Shown piece after piece: positions 33,460 through 45,284 of a DNA stretch of 64,000 nt. The DNA lies in contig NZ_LROM01000059.1 in the NCBI RefSeq assembly GCF_001758785.1, forward strand, positions 1 to 64,000, given 5' to 3'. How positions within the stretch are numbered: the first letter of the stretch is position 1; every line of letters begins with the position of its first letter. A program made the translations under genes and the position numbers. The notes below the pieces were generated by a model. It saw only the letters and a program-made list of their open reading frames with translations, was not told the DNA's origin and searched no databases. The stretch comes from Duganella phyllosphaerae. GTDB taxonomy: Bacteria > Pseudomonadota > Gammaproteobacteria > Burkholderiales > Burkholderiaceae_D.

Positions 33460-36400
33460 CCGACCATCCGAATTTTTCACAGCTTGCGCTGCTGACCCAC
33501 GCCTCCAACGACCTGACCGTGCTGCACCAGGCGCAGGCGCAAATGCCCGAAGGCTTCGGCCCGGTCATGGGTGTGAACCTGCAAGCGCTCGGGGAAGAGT
33601 CCACGCTGGCGCAACTGCTGTACGGCGAACTGCGCGCGGCGCGCGTGATCGTGGTGCGGGTGCTGGGCCGCCTGGGCGGCGTGCCCGGATTTTCCGACCT
33701 GGTCGAGCACGCGCGCCGCCAGGGGCGGCACCTGGTCGTCGTCAGCGGCACCGGCGAACCCGATCCCGAACTGGCGGCAGTGTCCACCGTGCGTTCCGAC
33801 GTGCTGGACATGACCTTGCAGTACTTCCGCGCCGGCGGCAGCGCCAACCTGGCGCAGCTGCTGCGCTTCCTGTCCGACCATTTGCTGTTGACCGGCTTCG
33901 GCTTCGAGCCGGCGCTTGCGCTGCCGGACCACGGCATCTACCACCCGGACCTGGCGCCAGGCGCCGGCCTGGCTGACTGGCAGGCGCTGGCCGATCCGCA
34001 GCGCCCCAGCGTCGGCATCGTCTTCTACCGCGCCCACTGGATGAGCGGGAATACCCGCTTCATCGACGCGCTGCTGACCGCACTCGAAGCGCGCGGCATG
34101 AATGTGCTGCCGGTGTTTACCGCCTCGCTGCGGTCTGGATCGGGGGATGGCAAGCTGCCTGACGCCTTGCGTTACTTCGGCACCGTGGACCACGGTATCA
34201 CGCAGGCCCATGTTGATGTGCTGATCAACACCACGTCGTTCGCCATGGGCGAGATCACGCCCGGCGGCCCCACGCCGGCGGGCTGGTCGGTGGGCGTACT
34301 GGAACAACTCGACGTGCCGGTGCTGCAGGCGATCACCAGCGGCATGACCCTGCCGCAGTGGGAACAGTCCGCGCGCGGCCTCAATCCGCTCGATGCTGCG
34401 ATGAACGTGGTGCTGCCGGAGTTCGACGGCCGCATCATCACTGTGCCGCTGTCGTTCAAGGCGCGTGCTGCCGGCATGCCGGGCGACGCGGTCGAATATG
34501 ATCCGCTGCCCGACCGCGTGGCGCGCATCGCCGGCATCGCCTGGCGCGCGGCGCGCCTCAAACGCGTACCGAATGCCGACAAGCGCGTGGCCTTCATGTT
34601 CACCAACTCCAGCAGCAAGGCTTCGCAGATCGGCAACGCCGTGGGGCTCGACGCGCCTGCATCGCTGATGCGCATCCTCGAATCAATGAAACAGGCCGGC
34701 TACGCGATAGGCGAGCTGCCAGAGAGCGGTACGGCACTGATCCACGACCTGGTCGCCCGCTGTTCGTACGACAATATCTACCTGACGGCCGAACAGATGC
34801 GCGGCGCCACCGGCCGGGTGCCGGCAGCGCAATACCAGCAGTGGTTCGACGAGATGCCGCAGGCGCTACAGGACAAGATGATCAAGCAGTGGGGGGCCGC
34901 CCCCGGCGAAGCCTATGTGCACGAAGGCTACGTGGCGCTGGCCGGCATCGAACTCGGTAACGCCTTCGTGGCGCTGCAGCCGCCGCGCGGCTACGGCATG
35001 GACCCGGACGCGATCTACCACCAACCCGACCTGCCGCCCACCCACCACTACTATGCGCTGTACCGCTGGCTGCGCGATGTGTGGCAGGCCGACGCCATCG
35101 TCCACGTCGGCAAGCACGGCACCATGGAGTGGTTGCCGGGCAAGGGCGTGGGCCTGTCGGAAGAGTGCTTCCCCGATGTGCTGCTGGGCGACCTGCCGCT
35201 GTTCTACCCGTTCATCATCAACGACCCGGGTGAAGGGTCGCAGGCCAAGCGCCGCGGCCACGCGGTGGTGGTCGATCACCTGACGCCGCCTATGACCACG
35301 GCCGACACCTACGGTGCGCTGGCGCAGCTGACGCAGCTGGTGGACGAGTACTACCAGGTCGAGGTACTCGATCCGGCCAAGCTGCCGCTGTTGCAGCAGC
35401 AGATCTGGGAACTGGTCAAGCAGACCAATCTCGATGCGGATTTGCAGATGCGGTTGCTCAGTCACGACCACGACCACGGGCATGGGCATCATCACCACGA
35501 TCATGACCATCATCATGGCCACGATCACAGCCACGATCACGGCCATGACCACGATCACGCGCACGACGGCGAACTGCCGGCCGCCTTGTCGGCCATGGGC
35601 GGCTCCGACGTCGCCCACCTGATCGAAGACTTGGACGGCTACCTGTGTGAACTCGGTTCGGCCCAGATCCGGGACGGCCTGCACATCCTGGGCCGCCGCC
35701 CGGACGACACGCAAATGCCTGACATGCTGGTCTCGCTCACGCGCCTGCCGAACCTCGACGTCCCAGGCCTGCAAGCGGAAATTGCCCAGCTGTTCGGCTT
35801 GAACATGGAGATGCTGCTCGACCAGCAAGGCCGCCGACTGAACGTCGATCCGGCGCTGGCGCGCATCGCCGGCCGCGCCGTGGTCTCGCGCGCCAATGCG
35901 CTCGAAGCCGTGGATTTGCTGTGCCTGCGCCTGTTCACGGCGCTGGGCGAAGTCGCTTACGACGCAACGCAGATCGACAGCGTGCTGGCAGATGTGTTTG
36001 CCGACCTCGATGCGGCCACACCTGCCGCGTCGCTTTTGCAACCGTTGTTGCAACCGGCCTTGAAGGCGAGCGCCAATGTGCTGTCGCAGATGGGCAAGCC
36101 GCGTCCGAAGCTGGCGGCCTTGAAGCCTGCTGCATCAGCGTTGGCCCCGGCGCTGGCCAAGCCGGCCGGTCCGGCGCGCTTCGACGGCCTGCGCAAGATC
36201 TTGCGGTTCGCCTGCACCGACCTGGTGCCGAACCTCACCCGCGCCACCGACGAAATCGACAACCTGCTGCACGGCCTGTCCGGCGGCTACGTACCCGCGG
36301 GGCCTAGCGGCTCGCCCACGCGCGGCATGGCGCACATCCTGCCGACCGGCCGCAATTTCTATTCGGTCGATCCACGCAGCGTGCCGTCGCAATCGGCCTG

Positions 36401-37580
36401 GCGCGTGGGCCAGCAACTGGCGCGCGAAGTGCTGGAGCGTTACCAGCGCGAGTCGGGAGAGTACCCGGAAAGCGTGGCGATCAGCATTTGGGGCACCAGC
36501 GCCATGCGCACCCACGGCGACGACGTCGCGCAAATCCTGGCGTTGCTGGGCGTGCGCCCGGTATGGCGCGCCGAGAGCCGCCAGGTGAGCGGGGTGGAAG
36601 TGATCCCGCTCGACGAACTGAAACGCCCGCGCATCGACGTCACCACCCGCATCAGCGGCTTCTTCCGCGACGCCTTCCCGCAACTGATCGACCTGGTGGA
36701 CGACGCGGTCAACCAGGTGATCCAGCGCGATGAACCCCTTACGCACAACTTCGTGCGCAAGCACTACCTGGCCGAACTGGCTGGGCTGATGACCGAGGGC
36801 GTGGCGCAAGCCGAGGCGGAAACCCGCGCCGCCTACCGCATCTTCGGCGCCAAGCCGGGGGCGTACGGCGCCGGCGTGCTGCCGCTGATCCAGCACCGCA
36901 ACTGGGAAGCCGATGGCGACTTCGCCGAGGCTTACGTCAACTGGGGCGGTTACGCGTACGCGCGCGGCACCCAGGGCTCGGACCAGCGCGACGCCTTCCG
37001 CACCCGCCTCAATGGCGTGCAGATCGCGCTGCACAACCAGGACAACCGCGAACACGATATCTTCGACAGCGACGATTATTTGCAGTTCCACGGCGGCATG
37101 ATCGCCACCATCCGCGCGCTCAGCGGCCAGCAGCCGCGCCATTACTTCGGCGACAGCCACGACCCGTCGCGCGCCCAGGTGCGCGACCTGAAGGAAGAGA
37201 CCCTGCGCGTGTTCCGCTCGCGCGTGGTCAATCCCAAGTGGCTGGCCAGCATCCAGCGCCACGGCTACAAGGGCGGGCTGGAACTGACGGCCACCGTCGA
37301 TTACCTGTTCGGCTACGACGCCACGGCGCAAGTGATGGACGACTGGATGTACGAGGACGTGGCGCAGTCGTACGGCTTCGACCCGGCCATGCAGCAGTTC
37401 CTGCAGGAGGCCAATCCGTGGGCGCAGAACGCAATTGCCGAACGCCTGCTGGAAGCGGCCACGCGCGGTATGTGGGCGGCGCCGAAGCCGGAAACCCTGG
37501 AGCGCCTGCGCGAGCTGTACCTGCGCAGCGAAGCACTGCTCGAAGAACGCGGCGAGACGCCGCGCAATGGTCAAGGGTAG
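33456..37580 (+). CDS. cobN: Cobaltochelatase subunit CobN with internal His-rich insert
   Basis: 1374 aa from the ATGA overlap. CobN/BchH hallmarks: [86 protein letters not shown] and [21 protein letters not shown]. It is the large subunit that binds the corrin ring and inserts Co2+ using ATP hydrolysed by partner AAA subunits. Residues 670-704 are a low-complexity run of His, Asp and Gly, interrupting an otherwise conserved region and probably binding cobalt. The partner AAA/VWA gene follows after 3 nt. Confidence 0.93.
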   Translation: MTDHPNFSQLALLTHASNDLTVLHQAQAQMPEGFGPVMGVNLQALGEESTLAQLLYGELRAARVIVVRVLGRLGGVPGFSDLVEHARRQGRHLVVVSGTGEPDPELAAVSTVRSDVLDMTLQYFRAGGSANLAQLLRFLSDHLLLTGFGFEPALALPDHGIYHPDLAPGAGLADWQALADPQRPSVGIVFYRAHWMSGNTRFIDALLTALEARGMNVLPVFTASLRSGSGDGKLPDALRYFGTVDHGITQAHVDVLINTTSFAMGEITPGGPTPAGWSVGVLEQLDVPVLQAITSGMTLPQWEQSARGLNPLDAAMNVVLPEFDGRIITVPLSFKARAAGMPGDAVEYDPLPDRVARIAGIAWRAARLKRVPNADKRVAFMFTNSSSKASQIGNAVGLDAPASLMRILESMKQAGYAIGELPESGTALIHDLVARCSYDNIYLTAEQMRGATGRVPAAQYQQWFDEMPQALQDKMIKQWGAAPGEAYVHEGYVALAGIELGNAFVALQPPRGYGMDPDAIYHQPDLPPTHHYYALYRWLRDVWQADAIVHVGKHGTMEWLPGKGVGLSEECFPDVLLGDLPLFYPFIINDPGEGSQAKRRGHAVVVDHLTPPMTTADTYGALAQLTQLVDEYYQVEVLDPAKLPLLQQQIWELVKQTNLDADLQMRLLSHDHDHGHGHHHHDHDHHHGHDHSHDHGHDHDHAHDGELPAALSAMGGSDVAHLIEDLDGYLCELGSAQIRDGLHILGRRPDDTQMPDMLVSLTRLPNLDVPGLQAEIAQLFGLNMEMLLDQQGRRLNVDPALARIAGRAVVSRANALEAVDLLCLRLFTALGEVAYDATQIDSVLADVFADLDAATPAASLLQPLLQPALKASANVLSQMGKPRPKLAALKPAASALAPALAKPAGPARFDGLRKILRFACTDLVPNLTRATDEIDNLLHGLSGGYVPAGPSGSPTRGMAHILPTGRNFYSVDPRSVPSQSAWRVGQQLAREVLERYQRESGEYPESVAISIWGTSAMRTHGDDVAQILALLGVRPVWRAESRQVSGVEVIPLDELKRPRIDVTTRISGFFRDAFPQLIDLVDDAVNQVIQRDEPLTHNFVRKHYLAELAGLMTEGVAQAEAETRAAYRIFGAKPGAYGAGVLPLIQHRNWEADGDFAEAYVNWGGYAYARGTQGSDQRDAFRTRLNGVQIALHNQDNREHDIFDSDDYLQFHGGMIATIRALSGQQPRHYFGDSHDPSRAQVRDLKEETLRVFRSRVVNPKWLASIQRHGYKGGLELTATVDYLFGYDATAQVMDDWMYEDVAQSYGFDPAMQQFLQEANPWAQNAIAERLLEAATRGMWAAPKPETLERLRELYLRSEALLEERGETPRNGQG

Positions 37581-37583
37581 CCG

Positions 37584-39542
37584 ATGAATTTTTCATTGAA
37601 TTTTCCTTTTAGCGCCATCGTCGGCCAGGAGCAGTTGCGCCAGGCCTTGATGCTGTGCGCGGTCGATCCCGGCATCGGCGGCGTGCTGATACGCGGCGAC
37701 AAGGGCACGGCCAAGAGTACGGCCGCGCGTGCGCTGGCCGAAGTGCTGCCGCCGATCGAACTGGTTGCCGGTTGCGCCTTCAACTGCACCTTGCAAGCGC
37801 CGTGCGAGCACTGTGAGGTCTGCCGCCAGTCCGACCGGGTCACCACGCTGTCGCCGGTGCCGTTCGTCACGCTGCCGCTGGGCGCCACCGAAGACCGCGT
37901 GCTGGGCAGCCTCGATCTGTCGCGTGCGTTGAACGGCGGCCACAAGGCATTCCAGCCTGGCCTGCTGGCATCGGCCCATCGCGGCCTGCTGTACATCGAC
38001 GAAGTCAACCTGCTGGCCGACCACCTGGTGGACGTGCTGCTGGACGTGGCGGCCATGGGCGTCAACCGCGTGCAGCGCGAGGGTCTGTCGGTCAGCCATC
38101 CGGCGCGCTTTACGCTGGTTGGGACCATGAACCTGGAAGAGGGCGATTTGCGCCCGCAACTTCTGGACCGCTTCGGCCTGATGGTGGAAGTGACGGCGCC
38201 GCGCGAAAAGGCGGTGCGGGCCGAGGTGGTCCGCCGCCGTATCGGCTTCGAGGCCGATCCCGCATCATATGTCGCCACCTGGCGCGCGCAGCAGGATGCA
38301 CTGCAGTCCACGCTGGCCACCGCGCAGGCGCTGCTGCCGCAAGTAAAGCTCGACGACGCGCTGCTCGACCTGATCAGCCATTTGTGCTGCGAGCTTGAAG
38401 TGGCCAGTCTGCGCGCCGATATCGTGATGTACAAGACCGCGCGCGCCATCGCCGCGCTGGCTGGCCGCATCCAGGTCACGCCGCAGGACGTGCGTGGCGC
38501 GGCCGAACTGGTGCTGCCGCACCGGCGTCGCCGCAAGCCGTTCGAGCAGCCGGGCCTGGACCAGGAGAAGCTCGATGAGTTGATGCGGCAGGCGGAGCAG
38601 GATTCCCCGCCGCAGCAAGCACCTGCCGATGGCGAAGGCAGCGACCAGCAACCGCAAGACGGCGGGCAGTCCGGCGCAGAGCAGCAGTCGCAGGACAGCG
38701 AGCAGTCGAATGTCGAACAGGATGAGCAGGTGTTTGCCGCCGCCGCAGGCGGTCAAACCGCGCGCATTTCGGTGGAGGCACAATCTGCGCCTGGCGACGC
38801 CGGCCGCCGCAGCATGGCGCAGCAGTCACCGCGCGGCCACGTGCTGCGCGCGGTACCCAACGAGCAGCCGACCAGCATCGCCATCGGCGCCACGTTGCGC
38901 AGCGCCGCGCTGCGCGCAACGGACGGCGGCGTGCAGGTCACGCGCGCCGACTTGCACCAGCAGGTACGCGTCGGCACCAGTGCCAGCCTGATACTATTCG
39001 TGGTCGATGCCTCGGGCTCGATGGCGGCGCAGCGGCGCATGGAAGCGCTCAAGGGCGCGGTCCTGAATTTGCTCACCGACGCCTACCAGCAGCGCGACGA
39101 AGTGGCCGTGGTGGCGTTTCGCGGCCAGCGCGCCGAGTTGCTGCTGGCGCCCACGCGCAGCGTGGACCTGGCCGAGCAGGGCCTGCGCGAACTGCCCACG
39201 GGCGGCCGCACGCCGTTGCCGCACGCGCTGCAACTGGCGCTGGAAACCTTGCAGCGCGCCGGAGCAAATGGCAACGGCAATCCGCCGCTGCTGGTGCTGC
39301 TCACGGACGGCAAGGGCAACGTGCCGATCAATGAGGGCGCCGATCCGTGGCGCGAGTCGCTGGCAATGGCGGAACTGCTGGCCGGGCGCCGTACACCGGC
39401 GCTGGTGATCGATACCGAGAACGGCTACCTGCGCCTGGGGCGCGCCGCGCAACTGGCGCAGGCGCTGGGCGCCGAGTGTTTGACACTGGAAGAATTATCG
39501 GCCGACAGCCTGGCGCTGACGGTCCGGGCACGACTGGCTTGA
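37584..39542 (+). CDS. Chelatase AAA+/VWA subunit (ChlI-ChlD fusion type), CobN partner
   Basis: 652 aa. N-terminal AAA+ ATPase like BchI/ChlI (Walker [10 protein letters not shown] 38-46, Walker [11 protein letters not shown]), a Cys cluster (C64, C68, C74, C77, C80), a Gln/Ser/Glu-rich acidic linker (about 330-400) and a C-terminal von Willebrand A domain with MIDAS DASGS (Asp475). Such fused subunits replace CobS/CobT in many bacteria and power CobN. Metal specificity for cobalt rather than magnesium follows from the operon. Confidence 0.9.
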   Translation: MNFSLNFPFSAIVGQEQLRQALMLCAVDPGIGGVLIRGDKGTAKSTAARALAEVLPPIELVAGCAFNCTLQAPCEHCEVCRQSDRVTTLSPVPFVTLPLGATEDRVLGSLDLSRALNGGHKAFQPGLLASAHRGLLYIDEVNLLADHLVDVLLDVAAMGVNRVQREGLSVSHPARFTLVGTMNLEEGDLRPQLLDRFGLMVEVTAPREKAVRAEVVRRRIGFEADPASYVATWRAQQDALQSTLATAQALLPQVKLDDALLDLISHLCCELEVASLRADIVMYKTARAIAALAGRIQVTPQDVRGAAELVLPHRRRRKPFEQPGLDQEKLDELMRQAEQDSPPQQAPADGEGSDQQPQDGGQSGAEQQSQDSEQSNVEQDEQVFAAAAGGQTARISVEAQSAPGDAGRRSMAQQSPRGHVLRAVPNEQPTSIAIGATLRSAALRATDGGVQVTRADLHQQVRVGTSASLILFVVDASGSMAAQRRMEALKGAVLNLLTDAYQQRDEVAVVAFRGQRAELLLAPTRSVDLAEQGLRELPTGGRTPLPHALQLALETLQRAGANGNGNPPLLVLLTDGKGNVPINEGADPWRESLAMAELLAGRRTPALVIDTENGYLRLGRAAQLAQALGAECLTLEELSADSLALTVRARLA

Positions 39543-39573
39543 AGCTGGTCTCGTAAAGTTATCAGGAGTAGCA

Positions 39574-40272
39574 ATGATTATTTGTATAGGCGCCGGTCCC
39601 GGCGACATCGGTTACCTCACCCAGCGCGGTGCGGAGTTGATCCGTGACGCCGACGTGGTGGCCGGCTTCGAGGCTGTGCTCAATGTGGTGCGCAGCCTGA
39701 TCCCCGAGACCGCGCGCGTGATCAGCATGGGTTACCGCGACCAGGTCGAGCAGCTCGACAAGGTGGCGGTGGACCACCACGCCGGCAAAAAATGCGTCGT
39801 CGTGTTCATGGGCGACATCCACTTCAGCGGCTTCCAGTACCTGGAACGCGTGGAGCGCGCGTGTGGCCACCCGGTCGAATCGCTGCCCGGCATTTCGTCG
39901 GCGCAGATCCTCGCGTCGCGCGCCAAGGTGTGCTTCGACGAGACCACGTTCATCACTTTCCACCGCCGTGGCGACCTGGAGCCGTTCAAGCGCCACCTGG
40001 TGCACGTGCTGCAAGACCAGCGCAACGCCATCGTGATTCCGTGCCCGTGGGACGCGGCGCGCTCGTTCATGCCGTGGCATATCGCCAAGTACCTGATCGA
40101 GCAGGGCATCCCGCCGAGCCAGCCCACCGAAGTCTGGGAGAACCTCACCCGGGCCGAAGCTGAATGGCATGGCACGTTGGCCGAATGCGCCGAGCGCGAA
40201 GTATCGGACATGAGCATCATGCTGATTCGCACCATGGCGCCGATGGCGAGCCAGATCGAGCCCGCGCCGTGA
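39574..40272 (+). CDS. cbiE: Cobalt-precorrin-7 C5-methyltransferase CbiE
   Basis: 232 aa with CAGGAG upstream. Tetrapyrrole methylase fold: [18 protein letters not shown] and [12 protein letters not shown], the CbiE version of the SAM-binding segments. It methylates C5 of the ring. CbiE normally works with CbiT (C15 methylation and decarboxylation), either separate or fused as CobL; no CbiT is found in this operon. Stop overlaps the next start (GTGA). Confidence 0.87.
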   Translation: MIICIGAGPGDIGYLTQRGAELIRDADVVAGFEAVLNVVRSLIPETARVISMGYRDQVEQLDKVAVDHHAGKKCVVVFMGDIHFSGFQYLERVERACGHPVESLPGISSAQILASRAKVCFDETTFITFHRRGDLEPFKRHLVHVLQDQRNAIVIPCPWDAARSFMPWHIAKYLIEQGIPPSQPTEVWENLTRAEAEWHGTLAECAEREVSDMSIMLIRTMAPMASQIEPAP

Positions 40273-41879
40273 TTGAGATTACTACCCGCATGACCGGTGG
40301 CGACAAGTTCGGCATCGTGATCGCCGGCCATGGCAGCCGCGATCCGGACGCCGTGCGCGAGTTCGAAGCGCTGGTGGAGCTGATCAAACAGCGTGCACCG
40401 CACGACGTGGTCACCCACGGCTACCTGGAATTCGCCACCCCGACCATCGGCGAGGCGGTGACCGCCAACCTGGCCGCTGGCGCGAAGCAGGTAGCGATGG
40501 TGCCCGGCGTACTGCTGGCCGCGCGCCACGCCAAGAACGACATGCCAGCCGAAATGCAGGCCGCCGCGCGCGATTATCCCGAGATCGATTTCCATTTCGG
40601 CGCGCCGATGAGCCTCGACCCCAAGCTGCTGCAACTGGCGCAGGAACGCATCGTTGCGGCCGAAGCGCAGTCACCGAACACCGTGCGCCGCTCCGACACC
40701 TGCCTGGTGGTGGTGGGGCGCGGCACCACCGACCCCGACGCCAACGGCGAAGTGGCCAAGCTGGCGCGCATGCTCGAAGAAGGCCTTGGTTTCGGCGCCG
40801 CCTACGTGTGCTATTCCGGCACCGCCAGCCCGCTGGTGGCCGATGGCTTGCGCAGCGCTGCGCGGCTGGGCTACGCCCGGGTGGTGGTGCTGCCGTTCTT
40901 CCTGTTCGACGGCGTGCTGGTCAAGCGCATTTATGCTGCGGCCGAGGACCTGGCCGAACGCGAGCCGGGCGTGGAAGTGCTGAAAGCCGGCTACCTGGGC
41001 GTGCATCCATTGATGGCGGACGTAATGATCGAACGCGCGCGTGAAGCCGTGGCCGGCCGCGCCGCGATGAACTGCTCACTGTGCAAATACCGCGTGCAGA
41101 TCGTCGGCTTCGAACAGCAGGTGGGCGAGCCGCAGCAGGCGCACCACCTGGCGGTGCGGGCACTGTCCGCCAAGCCGGACCAGCCGGTGGTGGCAGAGCC
41201 ACAATACAAGACCTACGTGCCGCACCCGATCGAGGCGGAAAGCTTCCGCATCATCGCCGAAGGCCGCGACTGGGCGCCATTCCCGCCAGAGCAGCTGACC
41301 ATCCTGCAACGGCTGGTGCACACCAGCGGCGACTTCGACGCCGTCAACGATATGTATTTTTCGCCGGGCGCCGTGGACAGCGGCATTCGCGCGCTGCTGC
41401 GCTGCAAGCGCATCCTCACCGATGTGACCATGGTGCAGACGGGCCTCAAGCGTGCACTGCTCGAAGAACTGGGCATCGATACGTGGTGCGGCGTGCATGA
41501 CCGCGAAACCCATTTGATGTCCGAGCAGTATGGCATCACGCGCTCGGCGGCCGGCATCCGCCGCGGCTGGGAAAAGTTCGGCAACGACGTGGTGGTGTCG
41601 ATCGGCGACGCGCCCACGGCGATTGCCGAAGCCACGCGCCTGATCCGCGACCATGGCTGGCGCCCGCAACTGGTGATTGGCCTGCCGGTCGGTTTTGTCG
41701 GCACGCGCGAGACCAAGGAAGACTTGCGCCGCTGTTTGCAAGTGCCGCGCATTACCAATCGCGGCACGCGTGGCGGTTCGCCGTGGGCAGCCAGCGTGGT
41801 CAATGGCCTGATGATCGATGCGTTGAATGGCCTGGCGGCTGAACAGGCGGCAGTGCCGAGGGACGATGTCGCTGGCTGA
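40269..41879 (+). CDS. Fused sirohydrochlorin cobaltochelatase (CbiX) and precorrin-8X methylmutase (CbiC/CobH)
   Basis: 536 aa from the GTG overlapping the cbiE stop; ATG 40290 is an alternative. The N-terminal half is a two-repeat Cbi[17 protein letters not shown] with His21, and [17 protein letters not shown] linker follows with MNCSLC (Cys269, Cys272), the MxCxxC motif associated with an Fe-S centre in long CbiX proteins. The C-terminal half is CbiC ([48 protein letters not shown]), which moves a methyl from C11 to C12. The fusion joins an early step and a late ring step. Confidence 0.9.
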   Translation: MIEITTRMTGGDKFGIVIAGHGSRDPDAVREFEALVELIKQRAPHDVVTHGYLEFATPTIGEAVTANLAAGAKQVAMVPGVLLAARHAKNDMPAEMQAAARDYPEIDFHFGAPMSLDPKLLQLAQERIVAAEAQSPNTVRRSDTCLVVVGRGTTDPDANGEVAKLARMLEEGLGFGAAYVCYSGTASPLVADGLRSAARLGYARVVVLPFFLFDGVLVKRIYAAAEDLAEREPGVEVLKAGYLGVHPLMADVMIERAREAVAGRAAMNCSLCKYRVQIVGFEQQVGEPQQAHHLAVRALSAKPDQPVVAEPQYKTYVPHPIEAESFRIIAEGRDWAPFPPEQLTILQRLVHTSGDFDAVNDMYFSPGAVDSGIRALLRCKRILTDVTMVQTGLKRALLEELGIDTWCGVHDRETHLMSEQYGITRSAAGIRRGWEKFGNDVVVSIGDAPTAIAEATRLIRDHGWRPQLVIGLPVGFVGTRETKEDLRRCLQVPRITNRGTRGGSPWAASVVNGLMIDALNGLAAEQAAVPRDDVAG

Positions 41880-43002
41880 ACGCCAGCCGTTCGACCTGAA
41901 CGTCCTGGCCCTGAACGGCCTGCGGCGCGGACGCACCACGGGCAGTTGCGCCACGGCCGCCGTCAAGGCGGCGCTGCGGTTGCTGCTGCAAGGCGTGCAC
42001 TTGTCGAAGGTCGATATCGGCCTGCCTGACGGCGCCCATTACCTGTCGGTGCCGGTCCAGGCGGTCGAGTGGATGGAACCCGGGCAGACTGTACGCGCCG
42101 AAGTGATCAAGGATGGCGGCGACGATCCCGACAACACGCATGGCGCCACCATCTTTGCGGAAGTGCGGCGCAACGATGCCGGAGAAGTGCGGTTCTTTGC
42201 CGGCCGTGGCGTGGGTACCGCCACCTTGCCCGGTTTGCGGGTGGCGGTGGGCGAACCGGCGATTAACCCGGTGCCGCGCAAGATGATGCGCCAGGCGGTG
42301 CAGGATGTGGCGGGGGAGTCCGGCCAGGGGTTCGACCTGACCATCGGTTGCGAAGGCGGCGAGGTCATCGCCACCAGGACCTTCAATCCCCGCTTGGGCA
42401 TCGTCGGCGGCATTTCGATCCTGGGCACGTCCGGCATCGTCGAACCGATGTCGCTGGCAACCTGGATCGCGTCGGTAGAGGTGTACATCCGGGTGGCGCT
42501 GGCCGGGGGCCAGCAGTGCGTGGCTTACCTGCCGGGCAAGATCGGCCGTGAATTCGCGGCCGACGTGTTGCAGTTGCCGGAAAAGCGCACGGTGCAGATC
42601 GCGAATTTTCTCGGCGACGCGCTCGACTTCACCGAGCAGGTGCTGGTGGAAGAACGGCGCACGCTCGACGTGTTGTGGCTGGCCGGCCATCCGGGCAAGC
42701 TGGCCAAGGTGCTCGACGGCTGGTGGGACACGCATTCGAGCAAGAGCAAGATGGCCATGGGCGGCGTGGCCCGCGTGGCCGCAGAAATGGGATACGCGCC
42801 AGCGATGGTGCAGCAAATTGAAAACGCCAATACAGTGGAAGCAGCAATGGATATATTAAGGCAGGAACCGGGCGCGCCAGCTTTCTGGCGCGAAATCGAA
42901 CAGCGCATCGCGGCGCTGGCGCGCGGTCGCGTGCCGTCGGCGCGCCGCATCGAGGTGCGCCTGTTCGACCTGGCCGGCAATCTGCTGGGAGAGCACCAAT
43001 GA
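41866..43002 (+). CDS. cbiD: Cobalt-precorrin-5B C1-methyltransferase CbiD
   Basis: 378 aa; ATG 41866 lies within the end of the preceding gene (14-nt overlap) after GAGGG. Family signatures [58 protein letters not shown] and TGCEGGEV-like [10 protein letters not shown] are clear. CbiD methylates C1 in the oxygen-independent (early cobalt) route. Overlaps cobI by 4 nt. Confidence 0.93.
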   Translation: MSLAERQPFDLNVLALNGLRRGRTTGSCATAAVKAALRLLLQGVHLSKVDIGLPDGAHYLSVPVQAVEWMEPGQTVRAEVIKDGGDDPDNTHGATIFAEVRRNDAGEVRFFAGRGVGTATLPGLRVAVGEPAINPVPRKMMRQAVQDVAGESGQGFDLTIGCEGGEVIATRTFNPRLGIVGGISILGTSGIVEPMSLATWIASVEVYIRVALAGGQQCVAYLPGKIGREFAADVLQLPEKRTVQIANFLGDALDFTEQVLVEERRTLDVLWLAGHPGKLAKVLDGWWDTHSSKSKMAMGGVARVAAEMGYAPAMVQQIENANTVEAAMDILRQEPGAPAFWREIEQRIAALARGRVPSARRIEVRLFDLAGNLLGEHQ

Positions 43003-43730
43003 CGCTCGGTACACTGTACGGCATCGGCGTCGGCCCCGGCCCCGCAGGCTTCGTGCCGGTAGCGGCGCTCGACGCGTTGCGCCACGCGGACCTGATCTAC
43101 GCGCCACGCGCCCGTGGGGCTGCCGATTCGGTCGCGCTGCAATGCCTGGCCAGCGCAGGCTTCATACCCGATGCCGACAAGCTGCGCGAGATCGAGTTCA
43201 ATATGGACCCGGACCGGTCGGTGCTGAGCGAGCATTACGCCCAGCTGGCCGATACGCTGGCGGTCGAGCTGCGGGCAGGGCGCAACGTCGCGTACCTGAC
43301 CATCGGCGACTCGCTCACCTATTCGACCTACGGCTACCTGCTGGCCGGCCTGCGCGAGCGCATCCCCGACCTGCCGCAGCAGACGTTCCCCGGCATTACC
43401 AGCTATGCGGCGGCCGCGTCGGCGCTGGCGTGGCCGCTGGGCGAGGGCAAGGAGCGCGTGCTGATCCTGCCGTGCCCGGAAACGCCGCAAGAGCTGCGCC
43501 ACGAAATCGAGACCCACGATATCGTGGTGCTGATGAAGGTGGGCACGCGCCTGCCGTGGGTGCTCGACCTGCTGCGCGAGATGAAGATTGCCGATCACTG
43601 CGCGTTCGCGCGCCGGATCGGATTGCCGGGTGAACTGCTGGCGTCGGGCGTGGCCGACCTGGTGGCCGATGAAGCGATGGGTTACCTGGCCACCATGCTG
43701 GTGCGCCGCAACCCGCGAAAGGACAGATAA
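42999..43730 (+). CDS. cobI: Precorrin-2 C20-methyltransferase (CobI/CbiL)
   Basis: 243 aa starting in an ATGA overlap with cbiD. Uroporphyrin/precorrin methylase features: GIGVGPGPAGFVPVAALDALRHADLIYAPRA, LTIGDSLTYSTYGYLL and FPGITSYAAAASALAWPL. Adds the methyl at C20. With CbiD and CbiG nearby, the true substrate is probably cobalt-precorrin-2. Confidence 0.9.
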   Translation: MTLGTLYGIGVGPGPAGFVPVAALDALRHADLIYAPRARGAADSVALQCLASAGFIPDADKLREIEFNMDPDRSVLSEHYAQLADTLAVELRAGRNVAYLTIGDSLTYSTYGYLLAGLRERIPDLPQQTFPGITSYAAAASALAWPLGEGKERVLILPCPETPQELRHEIETHDIVVLMKVGTRLPWVLDLLREMKIADHCAFARRIGLPGELLASGVADLVADEAMGYLATMLVRRNPRKDR

Positions 43731-43731
43731 G

Positions 43732-44508
43732 ATGAAGGTATATTTTGTAGGCGCCGGCCCTGGCGCTGCCGATTTGATCACGCTGCGCGGCGCGCGCCTG
43801 CTGGGCAGCGTGCGCATGGTGCTGTACGCCGGCTCGCTGGTGCCGGTGGAGTTGCTCACCCACTGCGCGCCCGGTACCGAACTGCTCGACACCGCACAGA
43901 TGGACCTGGAACAGCAGCAGGCCTGCTACGTGCGCGCGAAAGAACAGGATATCGATGTAGTGCGCCTGCACTCGGGCGATCCGGCCATTTACGGCGCCAC
44001 CGCCGAGCAGATGCGCCGCCTCGAAGCGCTGGGCATCGCGTACGAGATCGTGCCGGGTGTGTCGTCGTTCACGGCAGCCGCGGCGGCCATCGGCACCGAG
44101 CTGACCAAGCCGGAAGTGTCGCAAAGCGTGATCCTCACGCGCGTGTCGGGCCGCGCCTCGGCCGTGCCGGAACTCGAATCGATCGCACGCCTGGCCGAGC
44201 ACCGCGCCACCATGTGCATCTTCCTGTCCGGCCCGCACCTGAAAAAAATCGTCACCGACCTGCTGCTCCACTATCCGCCTGAAACGCCGGTCAGCCTGGT
44301 ACACCGCGCCACCTGGCCCGAAGAGCGCAGCTACACCGGCACGCTGGGCACGATCCTGGAAGAGACCAAGCGCGGCGCCTGGAACCTGACCACGATGATG
44401 CTGGTCGGCGCGGCGCTCGATAAGGGTATGGCGGCTGAATCGAGCCTGTACTCGAAAGATTTTACGCACCTGTTCCGGGTGGTGAAAAAGGACGAGGAAG
44501 CCGCATGA
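43732..44508 (+). CDS. cobM: Precorrin-4 C11-methyltransferase (CobM/CbiF)
   Basis: 258 aa, ATG 2 nt after the cobI stop with AAGGACAG upstream. Highly conserved: VYFVGAGPGAADLITLRGARLL, LHSGDPAIYGATAEQMRRL, GVSSFTAAAAAIGTELT and GPHLKKIVTDLL. Methylates C11. Overlaps cbiG by 4 nt. Confidence 0.93.
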   Translation: MKVYFVGAGPGAADLITLRGARLLGSVRMVLYAGSLVPVELLTHCAPGTELLDTAQMDLEQQQACYVRAKEQDIDVVRLHSGDPAIYGATAEQMRRLEALGIAYEIVPGVSSFTAAAAAIGTELTKPEVSQSVILTRVSGRASAVPELESIARLAEHRATMCIFLSGPHLKKIVTDLLLHYPPETPVSLVHRATWPEERSYTGTLGTILEETKRGAWNLTTMMLVGAALDKGMAAESSLYSKDFTHLFRVVKKDEEAA

Positions 44509-45284
44509 CAGCGCAGTCGGCTGCAGCGCCGCTCGGCATCTGGCTGGTGCGTCCCGAAGGGGATGCGCTGGCGGCTGCCTTGCAGGCGCGCCTGGGCGGC
44601 GACATCTACCGGCCGTGGCTGCAGCCGGAAGTAGCACAGAAAACCCAGTTCGCGGCAAGCTACCGCCGCCATGCGCAGTGGATCATGGTGGCCGCCAGCG
44701 GCATCGCGGTGCGCTTTCTCGACGGCCTGCCGGTCGATAAACATACCGATCCCGCCGTGGTGGTGATCGACGAAGCGGCGCGCCACGCGGTGGCGCTGTT
44801 GTCCGGCCACGAAGGCGGCGGCAATATCCTGGCCTACCGGGTGGCCAACGTGGTCGGTGCGACGCCGGTGGTCACCACCGCCACCGAAGCGCTCAAGCCG
44901 CTGACGGTCGGTATCGGCTGCCGCAAGGGTGTGCCGGCCGAACGGATTGAAGCTGCCGTCGTCAAGGCGTTGTTGGCCGCCGGCGACTATGGCATGCGCG
45001 ACGTGCGCGAAGTGGCGACGGTGGACCTGAAGGCGCAGGAGCCGGGCTTGCTGGCGTTCTGCCTGCAGCACGATCTGCCGCTGCGGGTGTTCGCGCGCGC
45101 CACGCTGGCGGCGCGGCCGTGGGTGACCACGCCGTCGGACTGGGTACAACAGAACGTGGGACTGAACGGGGTGTGCGAACCCTGCGCCCTGGTAGCCAGC
45201 CCGCGTGGCGCGCTGCTGGTGCCGAAGATGAGCCTCGACGGCGTCGCCGTCGCAGTGGTATTGGATAAATGGATGGAAATTTGA
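44505..45284 (+). CDS. cbiG: Short CbiG/CobE cobalt-precorrin-5A hydrolase
   Basis: 259 aa, shorter than enteric CbiG (about 350). The N-terminal CbiG domain is present (VAASGIAVRFLDG, DPAVVVIDEAARHAVALLSGHEGGGN) and so is the C-terminal CobE-like domain (VGIGCRKGVP, VNGVCEP-like LNGVCEPCALV); the middle linker domain of long CbiG is missing. CbiG opens the delta-lactone ring and releases the C2 unit in the early-cobalt pathway. Stop overlaps the next start by 1 nt (TGATG). Confidence 0.88.
   Translation: MTAQSAAAPLGIWLVRPEGDALAAALQARLGGDIYRPWLQPEVAQKTQFAASYRRHAQWIMVAASGIAVRFLDGLPVDKHTDPAVVVIDEAARHAVALLSGHEGGGNILAYRVANVVGATPVVTTATEALKPLTVGIGCRKGVPAERIEAAVVKALLAAGDYGMRDVREVATVDLKAQEPGLLAFCLQHDLPLRVFARATLAARPWVTTPSDWVQQNVGLNGVCEPCALVASPRGALLVPKMSLDGVAVAVVLDKWMEI

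Noticed and set aside
35460..35575. His-codon repeat in cobN considered as a tandem DNA repeat or CRISPR-like array
   Set aside because: It is in frame within CobN, has no regular unit length and encodes a metal-binding low-complexity tract.
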